The notes under the pieces were generated by a model. That model was not told the origin of the DNA, did not search any database, and worked only from the letters and a program-made list of their open reading frames with translations. 64,000 bases of DNA from Pelolinea sp. (GTDB lineage: Bacteria > Chloroflexota > Anaerolineae > Anaerolineales > Anaerolineaceae). Where the stretch lies: contig JAUYCC010000026.1 in assembly GCA_030692365.1 (NCBI GenBank), positions 32,063 to 96,062 of the forward strand. Reading direction: 5' to 3'. Made by a program: the position numbers and the translations under genes. Of this stretch, positions 27,162 to 35,271 are shown one piece after another; the first letter of the stretch is position 1, and each line of letters begins with the position of its first letter.

Positions 27162-28196
27162 TTAAGGCTTGATAAGTACTTTAAGCGCTTCGCCGCCGGC
27201 TGCGGCTTCAAATCCTTTAGCCAATTCATCCAACGGATAGATGGCTGTGATCAGTTTTTCAGCCGGGATCAGTCCGCGCTGCAGTGCTTCCAGAGCCAGC
27301 GCGTGGTAAGTTGGGTGGTAAGAGAAAGACCCGATAACCTCAATTTCGTTGTAATGAATGCGATTGCCATCCAGCGATGCCATGTGGTTATCTTTGGGCA
27401 GTCCACCAAACAGCATAACCTTGCCGCGTTTTTTGGCAATTTCCACCGCCTGGGTTTGTGTGGCAGGCACCGGGTTGGCGCAAATGACCACATCCGCGCC
27501 CCGGCCTTTGGTAAATTCGCGAACGGCCTCACCGAGGTCTTGTTCAAAGGGATTGAGCATCAGTTCGGGCTCAAATTTTGCCGCAAGTTTGCGGCGAATG
27601 TCGCTGGGTTCTGATATGATCACCCGCGCGCCGCGCGCATGTGCCACCGCGGTGTGGATGCAGCCGATCGGTCCGGCGCCCATCACCACCACCACATCAT
27701 CAATACTGGTATGGATGCGGTCGTGACAAGCTAATACTGAACTGCAGGGCTCGGAAACAGCCGCGTGGTCGAAGGACAGGCCTTTGGGCATTTTGTGCAC
27801 CACGCCCAGGGTTAGCACTTCTTCGGTCAGCAGAATTTTCTCAGCAAAGCCGCCCGGATAACCAGGGGTAATACCAAGGAAATGCAGGGAATCGCACAGG
27901 TTGTATTGCGCATGGCGGCAGTAATAGCATTTGCCGCAGTGAATATCCGGCGCGATGGCAATTTTATCGCCAACCGCAAAAATCTTTACTTCCGCACCAG
28001 CCGCGCTGACCGTTCCGGAAATCTCATGCCCTGATACCACGGGTTCAATTGCCGGACCTTCCTTCCAGCGGCGCAGGTCAGAACCGCACACGCCGCAGGC
28101 GACAATATCCACCACCACATCCCGGAGTCCGGGTTTGAGTTCGGGAACGTCCCTCAGTTCAAATTGCTTGCTACCTACCAAAAATGCTGATTTCAT
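27162..28196 (-). CDS. Zinc-dependent medium-chain alcohol dehydrogenase (sorbitol/threonine dehydrogenase-like)
   Basis: The 344-residue MDR enzyme has the catalytic zinc site (CGVCGSDLRRW and GHEISG), the structural zinc cysteines (CGKCYYCRHAQYNLC) and the nucleotide-binding GAGPIG. The sequence is closest to sorbitol, L-iditol and similar polyol dehydrogenases. It is flanked within 12 bases by the SIS gene upstream and COG4091 gene downstream. It probably oxidises a polyol or sugar at the first step of this regulon. Confidence 0.93.
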   Translation of the reverse strand: MKSAFLVGSKQFELRDVPELKPGLRDVVVDIVACGVCGSDLRRWKEGPAIEPVVSGHEISGTVSAAGAEVKIFAVGDKIAIAPDIHCGKCYYCRHAQYNLCDSLHFLGITPGYPGGFAEKILLTEEVLTLGVVHKMPKGLSFDHAAVSEPCSSVLACHDRIHTSIDDVVVVMGAGPIGCIHTAVAHARGARVIISEPSDIRRKLAAKFEPELMLNPFEQDLGEAVREFTKGRGADVVICANPVPATQTQAVEIAKKRGKVMLFGGLPKDNHMASLDGNRIHYNEIEVIGSFSYHPTYHALALEALQRGLIPAEKLITAIYPLDELAKGFEAAAGGEALKVLIKP

Positions 28197-28205
28197 CGTA
28201 CTATC

Positions 28206-28814
28206 CTATATTATTTTCAAGTCTTCCAGTTTTTTACCAACCGCCCCGCCCGGATGGGTTGCGCCAAATTGTTCCAGGGTGTATCCGCGTAGCTTGAGCA
28301 GCACCACGCACAACGCATCGCCGTACGCGGCGTTGATCAGTGAACTACCGGTAGCGATCATCCCAAAGGGGTCGCCTTCGGGCGGTGCAACGACTTTTAA
28401 TACCACGTCCGAAAGTTTTCCCAATTCCGATTCAGGTTTTTCGGTAATTGAGATCACCGTTGCTCCGCGGGACTTGGCAACTCTGGCGAGGAATATTACA
28501 TCGGAAGAACTGCCGCCTTTGGATAAGGTGATGAGCACATCATTAGCGGTTACCGCACCCGATAGCCCGTGCTGGCTGTCACCAGCATCGATTAATAATG
28601 ATGGCGTTCCGCAAACACTCAACAGGTGCGCCAGCCGCCTGGCAACCGAGTGAGAGGTGCCGGAGCCGGAGACAAGCACATGACCCTTGCAGTTCAGCAT
28701 CATCTGAGCGGCTTTGACAAAATTCTCGTCGATTTGGTCAACCAGGGTCATTACACCGCTTGCTTCTTGTTTAATGATTTGTTTTGCTAATAAAATAATT
28801 TCTTCCTGGTTCAT
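28206..28814 (-). CDS. SIS-domain sugar-phosphate isomerase-like protein
   Basis: This 202-residue protein is a stand-alone SIS domain resembling the N-terminal part of KpsF/GutQ arabinose-5-phosphate isomerases but without their CBS pair. The phosphate-binding segments VLVSGSGTSHSVARRLAHLL and ITLSKGGSSSDVIFLA are clear, and ATHPGGAVGKKL is the family's C-terminal signature. It is seven bases from the SorC gene's stop, so the regulator and enzyme are co-transcribed. It likely isomerises a phosphorylated intermediate of the regulon. Confidence 0.88.
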   Translation of the reverse strand: MNQEEIILLAKQIIKQEASGVMTLVDQIDENFVKAAQMMLNCKGHVLVSGSGTSHSVARRLAHLLSVCGTPSLLIDAGDSQHGLSGAVTANDVLITLSKGGSSSDVIFLARVAKSRGATVISITEKPESELGKLSDVVLKVVAPPEGDPFGMIATGSSLINAAYGDALCVVLLKLRGYTLEQFGATHPGGAVGKKLEDLKII

Positions 28815-28820
28815 TCCAGC

Positions 28821-29777
28821 CTAATCCTCTAATAATTTTTTCGCGCTCTGTTGGTCGGTGATGAGCACATTAACTAGCTTACCGACCAGTGCAGCGCGGA
28901 TAACCTTATCCTTATGCGGGCCGCCGGTTACCCCCACCACGCGGTCAATCTTTTTCAATTCATCCAAAGTAATGCCTATCACTCGGTCATCTACTTCAGA
29001 TTGAATGGCATTGCCTTTTTCGTCAAAATACCGCAGGCAAATGTCGCCGATCGCGCCTTTTTTCAGGAGCATCTTCATCTCTTCCTTTGTCAGAATGGTG
29101 CCGTCACGCATCACCACCGAATCCGGCGTGGGAACGCCGATGCCCACAAAGGCAATATCAATTTTAGCGAACATATCAAAGATTTCACGCACGTGCGAGT
29201 CGCTTAACACCGCTTTTTTCACCGCGGTATTATCTACAATCCCAGGAACATTCAGGATGGATAATTTTGAACCGATTTGCGTGACCAGCCGTCGTAATAT
29301 GTAAGTGGCGTGCGCTTCTGATTCCGGCATTCCCAAGCCACCGATGAGCTGCACCACCTGTGAATTCTGGCAATCCATCGCATGGAGTGCGTCAACCATT
29401 GCGCGCAGGGTAGTCCCCCACGAAATGCCGATGACGCACGGATCGCTGACAGCCCGCGAAAAATAGTCCGCTGCCGCTACGCCAACCTCGCGCGATACCG
29501 CGATCTGCGATGAAGGTTCACTAACCTCCACCACAATCGCTTCCTTTAAACCGAACTTACTTTCCAGCGCATCTTCCAGATCGGTGTGAACACCCGGCTG
29601 CGGGATAATGTTGATCTTTACCACCCCTGCCTCTTCAGCCTGTTTGAGAAGACGCGAAACTTTTGGCCGCGACAGGATTAACCGTTTGCTGATTTCATTC
29701 TGAGTGAGGGCTTTCTCGTAATATAATTTACTGACCTTTAAAAGGAGTCGGTAGTCAATCGTTTTATTGCGCGGCAA
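28821..29777 (-). CDS. SorC/DeoR-type sugar-responsive transcriptional regulator, second copy
   Basis: I place the start at TTG 29777, which has GGAG six bases upstream, giving 318 residues, the normal SorC length. A longer in-frame ATG frame to 30029 would run over the promoter and the divergent protease gene and is rejected. The helix-turn-helix is YYEKALTQNEISKRLILSRPKVSRLLKQA (residues 17-45). The effector domain has CVIGISWGTTLRAMV and GAIGDICLRYFD. It heads the operon with its own promoter and operator, so autoregulation plus control of the SIS-ADH-kinase-isomerase genes is expected. Confidence 0.92.
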   Translation of the reverse strand: MPRNKTIDYRLLLKVSKLYYEKALTQNEISKRLILSRPKVSRLLKQAEEAGVVKINIIPQPGVHTDLEDALESKFGLKEAIVVEVSEPSSQIAVSREVGVAAADYFSRAVSDPCVIGISWGTTLRAMVDALHAMDCQNSQVVQLIGGLGMPESEAHATYILRRLVTQIGSKLSILNVPGIVDNTAVKKAVLSDSHVREIFDMFAKIDIAFVGIGVPTPDSVVMRDGTILTKEEMKMLLKKGAIGDICLRYFDEKGNAIQSEVDDRVIGITLDELKKIDRVVGVTGGPHKDKVIRAALVGKLVNVLITDQQSAKKLLED

Positions 29778-29803
29778 AGATTTTCTCCATATAGAATACC
29801 TGA

Positions 29804-29835
29804 TGCACAATTGTTCATCTTTGAATACTTGTGCA
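29804..29835 (-). promoter_or_regulatory. Operator of the second SorC regulon
   Basis: TGCACAA (29804-29810) and TTGTGCA (29829-29835) form a perfect 7-bp inverted repeat separated by 18 bases. The left arm also sits in a near-palindrome, TGCACAATTGTTCA (29804-29817). The site covers the predicted transcription start, which suits repression. The half site differs from the CAATAGTGAA palindrome of the first SorC regulon. Confidence 0.72.
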
Positions 29836-29840
29836 TAATT

Positions 29841-29869
29841 ATTGTATAGGATATTAAAATGATTGTCAA
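29841..29869 (-). promoter_or_regulatory. Sigma70-type promoter of the second SorC operon
   Basis: Minus-strand TTGACA (29869-29864), 17-base spacer, TACAAT (29846-29841). The start point would be near 29834, inside the operator, about 57 bases before the TTG start codon. Confidence 0.8.
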
Positions 29870-29904
29870 TACCAAAAAGGAATTTTCTTAATAGGATCTC
29901 AAAA

Positions 29905-30819
29905 ATGGAAAAAACACACAGGAAAATTTGGATATTTTTAGCATTTGCTTTTGGCATTTCATGGGCAGTCGGTCTGGTCATTTTTCTCACAGGCGGCCTG
30001 GCTAACAGCCCCGAGCTGGTCAAAGGCACCGGCCTGACATTGGCGCTGGTCCTTTTGGCAAGTGTTTACATGTGGGGACCTGCCATCGCGCATATCATCA
30101 CGCGCCTGATTACCAAAATGGGTTGGAAAGATGCCAATTTTAAACCCAATCTGAAAAAAGGCTGGCCTTACTGGCTGATGGGCTGGTTCGGGCCAGGGCT
30201 GTTAACATTACTAGGCGCAGCTGTATTCTTTCTGGTATTTCCGGCTTCTTTTGATCCGCAAATGACATTGCTTTCCAGTCAATTAAAAGCCGCGGGGGTG
30301 GCTGAAGGGCAGATCAATCCTTTTCAATATGTGCTTGGCCAGAGTATTGTGGCGCTGCTCATAGCCCCCCTGCTCAACCTGGTGGCAACCTTCGGAGAAG
30401 AGTTTGGTTGGCGGGCTTACCTGGTGCCTGCCCTAGCCAAATTCGGCCGCAAAAAAGCCTTGGTTATTTCCGGGCTGATTTGGGGTGTCTGGCACTGGCC
30501 GGTGATAATGATGGGACACAACTATGGGCTGGATTATCCCGGCTTCCCCTGGCTCGGCTTGCTGGCTACACTGTGGTTCACCCTGTCAGTCGGAATCTTC
30601 TTCGGGTGGCTTTCCCTGAAAGCGGAAAGCGTCTGGCCGGCGGTATTCGCGCATGGTGCCCTGAATGGCATCGCCGCCATCGGACTGCTCTTCATTAAAG
30701 AACCTTTCTCAATGTTACTGGGTCCGTCACCGGCAGGTCTGATAGCATGCCTGCCCTTCACTATCCTGTCATTGGTTATTCTTCTTACAATGAATGAAGA
30801 ACAGCCAGCAGTGGTTTAG
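29905..30819 (+). CDS. CPBP-family intramembrane glutamic protease
   Basis: This 304-residue multi-helix protein carries the Rce1/CPBP signature: EEFGWRAYL (motif 1, EExxxR), WGVWHWPVIMMGH (motif 2) and HGALNGIAA (motif 3, HxxxN). I start it at ATG 29905 with AGGA eight bases upstream; an in-frame TTG at 29863 overlaps the divergent promoter. Members cleave prenylated or signal-like substrates in the membrane, act in bacteriocin immunity, or are uncharacterised. The role here is unknown. Confidence 0.88.
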   Translation: MEKTHRKIWIFLAFAFGISWAVGLVIFLTGGLANSPELVKGTGLTLALVLLASVYMWGPAIAHIITRLITKMGWKDANFKPNLKKGWPYWLMGWFGPGLLTLLGAAVFFLVFPASFDPQMTLLSSQLKAAGVAEGQINPFQYVLGQSIVALLIAPLLNLVATFGEEFGWRAYLVPALAKFGRKKALVISGLIWGVWHWPVIMMGHNYGLDYPGFPWLGLLATLWFTLSVGIFFGWLSLKAESVWPAVFAHGALNGIAAIGLLFIKEPFSMLLGPSPAGLIACLPFTILSLVILLTMNEEQPAVV

Positions 30820-30820
30820 A

Positions 30821-31672
30821 TTAGGGCATTTGCATTAATTTTTCAAGAAATTTCGCGGGGCCGTTCTGGTCGCAGGGTTCAATAACCAGATCGGCGCTCG
30901 CCTTGGCGGCTGCTGATCCATTCTCGACCGCCACACCCAAACCCGCGGCGGTCAACATTTCAATGTCATTATCATAATCGCCGAAAGCCATTATCTCGTT
31001 CATCTCCACCCCCAGGCTGTCTGCCAGCTTTTGAATTCCGGTAACCTTGGTGATCCCCTTGGGCAGCACCTCCAGTAATTTAGTGCTGGTGAAAATGATA
31101 TCCGACTGAGCACCGAGTTCCCCCTTAAATCTTTTTTCAAGGTCAATCAGGTTTTGAGGGATATGCTGCTCAATTACCAGACACTTGTTCACTTCCGAAA
31201 GACGGTTTTCAATTGTATTCCACTGGCAAATTTCTACGATGCCGTAAGTGACCTGGTTGTAAATCGGGAAGATATCCTCGTTCATTTCTTTCATGATGAT
31301 GTCGTTGTCTATATATATCACCAGGTTCCGGTTACCTTCTTCACAGATATCGACTACCCGTTTGGTGATATCGAGAGGCAGAACTGATTTGGCAAGGATT
31401 TCTCCATGCCTGGTCTCAATCATGCTGCCGTTGGAAAGCACCAAAGGAAGTTCTATTTCCAGGTCATCTGCGATTTGCTGAGTTGCCGGCAGGTTCTTGC
31501 CGGTCGCGAGTGTATAGTAAATGCCATGATCACGCAAGCTCAGTAAAACATCCCGGGTATAAGAATCCAGAATATGGCTGGGACCTACCAAAGTGCCGTC
31601 AATATCAAAAACAATCAACTTAAAGTCGTGAAGGTTTATTTGCGAGAGTGTTTTGGCTGGCTGAGATGTCAT
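30821..31672 (-). CDS. Cof-type HAD hydrolase (sugar phosphatase), copy 1
   Basis: The 283-residue protein has HAD motif I as VFDIDGTLVG, motif II in LATGKN, the type IIB cap in the middle, motif III Lys in LPKGITKV and motif IV as FGDYDNDIEML. It is clearly paralogous to the next gene, which it follows by 21 bases. Cof phosphatases dephosphorylate sugar phosphates, flavin or pyridoxal phosphates. The plus-strand protease gene ends two bases from it, so the two are convergent. Confidence 0.92.
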   Translation of the reverse strand: MTSQPAKTLSQINLHDFKLIVFDIDGTLVGPSHILDSYTRDVLLSLRDHGIYYTLATGKNLPATQQIADDLEIELPLVLSNGSMIETRHGEILAKSVLPLDITKRVVDICEEGNRNLVIYIDNDIIMKEMNEDIFPIYNQVTYGIVEICQWNTIENRLSEVNKCLVIEQHIPQNLIDLEKRFKGELGAQSDIIFTSTKLLEVLPKGITKVTGIQKLADSLGVEMNEIMAFGDYDNDIEMLTAAGLGVAVENGSAAAKASADLVIEPCDQNGPAKFLEKLMQMP

Positions 31673-31693
31673 TTATGAAATCCTTGAAAATGA

Positions 31694-32536
31694 TTATTTC
31701 TGTTGCTGCCGCTCTAATAGCTCATCTAAAAATTTTGCGGGTCCGTTTTCATCACTTGATGCGATGGTCAGATTGGCGCTTGCTTTTGCCAGATCCGAAC
31801 CGTTTTCCATGGTAATGCCCAGCCCTGCACCCTCGAGCATCTCAACATCGTTATTGCCGTCTCCAAAAGTCATCACTTCTTCCATGCTGATTCCCAGCAT
31901 CTCGGATAATCTCCGGATGGCGCTGAGTTTTGATACTCCCTTGGGCATCACTTCGAGCATTCCCACAAGGGTGTGGCAATATTCCACTTTTTCGCCCAGT
32001 TCTCTTTCATAAACTGCTTCCAATTCATAAACCTTACGCGGGGAGGATCGCTCCACTACCAGGCATTTGTGCGCTTCTTTCAGTCTGTCTGCGATATTGG
32101 GCCATTCCCCGATTTCGATCAATCCGGGCGAACCGTAATCAATCAGCAGCGCCATATTGTGGTTCATCCGTTTGATATAAATGCCGTCATCCAGATAGAT
32201 GGCCAGATCCCAGCCCCCTTCTTCACAAATGCCAATCACCTGATGGGTTATCGCAACAGGTAGAACATATTTTTCCAGCTCTTTTCCGTCAACCGTTTGC
32301 AGCATGCAGCCGTTGGAAAGGATGAGAGGAAGTGTTATCCCCAAAGTTTCCGCGAGGGGTTTCACCGCTGGCAGGTTTTTACCTGTCGCCAGGGTGAAGG
32401 GAATGTTCGCATCGTGCAGCCTTAGCAGAACGTCTCTGGTGTAAGGATGAAGATTGTGGTTTGAATCCTGAATTGTTCCGTCAATATCAAAAACAATCAG
32501 CTTGTAATCAGAGAGTCTAATTTGCCTGTTCATCAA
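31694..32536 (-). CDS. Cof-type HAD hydrolase (sugar phosphatase), copy 2
   Basis: This 280-residue protein is a tandem paralogue of the preceding one, with motif I VFDIDGTIQD, motif III MPKGVSKL and motif IV FGDGNNDVEML. Alignment by eye is nearly co-linear over the full length, so the pair arose by duplication. They probably form a two-gene operon and may have diverged in substrate. Confidence 0.92.
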   Translation of the reverse strand: MMNRQIRLSDYKLIVFDIDGTIQDSNHNLHPYTRDVLLRLHDANIPFTLATGKNLPAVKPLAETLGITLPLILSNGCMLQTVDGKELEKYVLPVAITHQVIGICEEGGWDLAIYLDDGIYIKRMNHNMALLIDYGSPGLIEIGEWPNIADRLKEAHKCLVVERSSPRKVYELEAVYERELGEKVEYCHTLVGMLEVMPKGVSKLSAIRRLSEMLGISMEEVMTFGDGNNDVEMLEGAGLGITMENGSDLAKASANLTIASSDENGPAKFLDELLERQQQK

Positions 32537-32595
32537 CCAATTTCCGTGAAGTTAATAATCAGGCAATTTTACCTGCTTATAAAAATATTTGGAAA

Positions 32596-33735
32596 TTATG
32601 GCATGTTTAGTTCGGTCAATTGCACCTGGACAGTAACATGGTCACCACCCCGTAGAAATTCAACTTCAACCACATTGCCGGGTTGATAAGAAAACAAGGC
32701 ATTGACAAACTGTATGTCTTCGTCCAAAGAAATATTACCTATGCGCAATATAATATCCCCGGAAATAATTCCAGCCTTGGAAGCTGGAGAATTATTGCCA
32801 ATTCTTACCACATAAGCGCCCCATTCCACTGCCAGGTTATAGCGCTGCGCAATGGACGGATTGATGTGCTGGATCTGGACGCCCATATACGGCCGCGCGA
32901 AATACCCTTTTTGGATTATTTGCTCGGTGATCAATCCCGCCGTATTTGAGGGAATGGCAAATCCCAGCCCTTCTGCTATCGCCGAACCCATCCCGTCGCC
33001 GCGCACCACCAGGGTGTTGATACCCACAACCTCTCCAGCCAGGTTCACCAACGGGCCACCCGAGTTGCCGCTGTTAATGGCCGCGTCGGTCTGTATGAGG
33101 TTTTCCATTTCATAGCCGTTACCCGTGTCAAGCATGCGTCCGGTGGCGCTGATCACACCCACGGTCACGCTGTTGCGGAAATCACCCAAGGGTGAGCCGA
33201 TTGCAATAACCGATTCTCCTGGTTTTAGGATATCTGAATCACCAAGGGTCGCCACACCGGGCATCTGGCCTTCGACTTTAAGTACGGCCAGGTCGGCAAA
33301 TACGTCGGTACTGACGATTTCTGCGGGTATCGTAGTCCCATCGCTCAGAATCACATAGATTTGGTTAACACTCTCAACTACATGGTTATTGGTTATGATG
33401 TAGCCATCCCCGGTGACGATAAAACCGCTCCCGCTCACTTGCTGGTCGTCTGACATGCCAAAAAAGGTTTGTTGACCGGGAATAACACCCACCACCTTCA
33501 CAACCGAAGGTTCCACTTTTTCAACCATCTCGGTGATTAACGTGCTGATATCGGTTGAGGCGAGAGCGATCTGGTTGCCTGGTTGAGCAATGTCAGTTGA
33601 CTGCTGAATTGGCAGGGGAGTTTCCTGCACAGCATTCAGGCGTGTATAAATATACGTACCGCCAACAAAAGCGCCCAACGCCGCGCTTGCGAAAACCAGA
33701 AAAACAATTGCCAAAATCGTAAGTGTTCTTTTCAT
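32596..33735 (-). CDS. HtrA/DegP-type serine protease with PDZ domain
   Basis: The 379-residue protein has an N-terminal signal anchor (residues 1-30), then a trypsin-like domain with His118 (ITNNHVV), Asp148 (ADLAVLK) and Ser225 (NSGNSGGPLV), and one C-terminal PDZ domain (YMGVQIQHINPSIAQR, ASKAGIISGDIILRIG). I start at ATG 33735; GAGG lies nine bases upstream, while a GTG at 33750 coincides with that site. It is a membrane-anchored envelope quality-control protease. It appears monocistronic. Confidence 0.95.
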   Translation of the reverse strand: MKRTLTILAIVFLVFASAALGAFVGGTYIYTRLNAVQETPLPIQQSTDIAQPGNQIALASTDISTLITEMVEKVEPSVVKVVGVIPGQQTFFGMSDDQQVSGSGFIVTGDGYIITNNHVVESVNQIYVILSDGTTIPAEIVSTDVFADLAVLKVEGQMPGVATLGDSDILKPGESVIAIGSPLGDFRNSVTVGVISATGRMLDTGNGYEMENLIQTDAAINSGNSGGPLVNLAGEVVGINTLVVRGDGMGSAIAEGLGFAIPSNTAGLITEQIIQKGYFARPYMGVQIQHINPSIAQRYNLAVEWGAYVVRIGNNSPASKAGIISGDIILRIGNISLDEDIQFVNALFSYQPGNVVEVEFLRGGDHVTVQVQLTELNMP

Positions 33736-33886
33736 GTCAAAATTCCTCACCCTAATTTAAGCACAATTTTTAAGGCTCAGGGTTAGAAAAATGTAAAAAC
33801 AGGAAATAAAAATATAGAGACACAGAATGCTGTGGCTCAACAAGTCCAAGGAAAATAACTATTCAAAGGAAACCGGTGATTGAGCT

Positions 33887-34558
33887 TTATTTTGCGACTG
33901 GACCAAGCAGCTTTGCCAATTCTTTGGTTTGAGAAGAATGAACCAGAGCAATAACCTCATCCGCCTGTTTGAACACAAAATCACCATGTGGGATTACCAT
34001 GCCTTCATGGCGCAGAAGTGCAACCATTACGCATTGTTCCGGTAAATTGACCTCGTCCAGCCGCTTTCCAACAATCGAAGCTTGCGGATGAACTTTTTCC
34101 TCCACAATTGAATACTGACCTTTTCTCAGTTTAAGCAGAGTAACCATATCGCCCATGGACATTTCTTCCAGGATAAGTTGCCCGATCAGTTCAGCCTGGT
34201 TTAGCGCCACATCCACGCCCATATCCGGTGTAAACAGCCAGGCGTTCTTTGGGTTATTGATTCTGGCGATCACCCGCGGAACATTGAATTCGTAACGAGC
34301 GATGCTGGTCACTACCAGGTTAGCCTCATCATGGCCGGTCACGGCCGCAAGCACGTTCATGTTATGAATACCTGCAGATTCCAATACAGCCGGATCGGTG
34401 CCGCTGCCGCAGACCACGTTTTTCTCACCCAGTTCGCTGTTTAACCGCTCAAGTTCTCCGCGGTTGATCTCGACCACGGTCACTTCGTGCTTTTCTTTTA
34501 ATAAGAAATTGGCCAGGAAAGTGCCAACCTTACCACCGCCAATAATCATGACTTTCAT
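33887..34558 (-). CDS. TrkA/KtrA-type RCK regulatory protein, copy 1
   Basis: This 223-residue protein has an NAD(H)-binding Rossmann domain (MKVMIIGGGKVGTFLANFL) and a C-terminal RCK_C domain. It is the usual cytoplasmic gating subunit of K+ uptake systems. A second, divergent copy lies 17 bases upstream. No TrkH/KtrB-type channel gene is visible nearby; the neighbouring transport gene is a P-type ATPase. Confidence 0.9.
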   Translation of the reverse strand: MKVMIIGGGKVGTFLANFLLKEKHEVTVVEINRGELERLNSELGEKNVVCGSGTDPAVLESAGIHNMNVLAAVTGHDEANLVVTSIARYEFNVPRVIARINNPKNAWLFTPDMGVDVALNQAELIGQLILEEMSMGDMVTLLKLRKGQYSIVEEKVHPQASIVGKRLDEVNLPEQCVMVALLRHEGMVIPHGDFVFKQADEVIALVHSSQTKELAKLLGPVAK

Positions 34559-34575
34559 AGTTTATCCTCCAATCC

Positions 34576-35220
34576 TTACGCCAGTAGTTCTGCCAAACGG
34601 TCTTTGTGGTCTTCCGTAACCGCCAGATGGACCATATCCCCGAATTCAAGCACGGTTGATTGGGTTGGCATAAAGGTTGTACCGTTGCGGGTAATTGAAA
34701 TTGTGACCACTTTTCCAGGTATGTCCAGCGCGGAAATGGTCTTTTTCGCGAGCAGGTTCGTAACATCAATCTCGACAATGCTGACGCCACCGCCTCCCAG
34801 GCGTGTTAAAGTACTTAACCCTGAGAATGTCAGCAATTCCGACATCCTGGCGGATGAAATCGCCACTGGTGAGATGGTGGGAATTCCAAGCCGCCGGTAA
34901 ATATCCGCTTTGAGCGGGTCATAAATACGCGCGGCTACCCTTGGAACCCGGAACACCTGTTTGGCAATCCGGGCAGCCACCACATTGGCTTCGTCGCTCT
35001 CCATTACAGCAGCCAATGCGTCAGCTTTCTCAATTCCGGCTTCAATAAGCACATCTCTGTCAAACCCAATGCCAGTGATAGTTTTAAATTCAAACCCTTT
35101 TCCAAGGCGTTCAAAGGCGAGCGGGTCTCTGTCAATCACCACTACCTGATTACCCCGCATCTTAAGGTCCCGGGCCAGTCCTGATCCCAGCCTTCCGCAG
35201 CCGATGATGATTACCTTCAT
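34576..35220 (-). CDS. TrkA/KtrA-type RCK regulatory protein, copy 2
   Basis: The 214-residue protein begins MKVIIIGCGRLGSGLARDL, with an acidic residue ending the second beta strand (VVVIDRD) that binds the adenosine ribose, and has a C-terminal RCK_C domain. It is 51 bases downstream of the P-type ATPase gene on the same strand, so ATPase and the two TrkA genes may be one operon concerned with cation balance. Confidence 0.9.
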   Translation of the reverse strand: MKVIIIGCGRLGSGLARDLKMRGNQVVVIDRDPLAFERLGKGFEFKTITGIGFDRDVLIEAGIEKADALAAVMESDEANVVAARIAKQVFRVPRVAARIYDPLKADIYRRLGIPTISPVAISSARMSELLTFSGLSTLTRLGGGGVSIVEIDVTNLLAKKTISALDIPGKVVTISITRNGTTFMPTQSTVLEFGDMVHLAVTEDHKDRLAELLA

Positions 35221-35271
35221 ATCATCCTCCTTAAGCAGGATTTAATTAATGAACTGATTTGTCTATTGTGA

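Noticed and set aside
28821..30029. Longer version of the second SorC gene starting at 30029
   Set aside because: It would run over the promoter and operator and the divergent protease start. The TTG at 29777 has a good ribosome-binding site and gives the family length.
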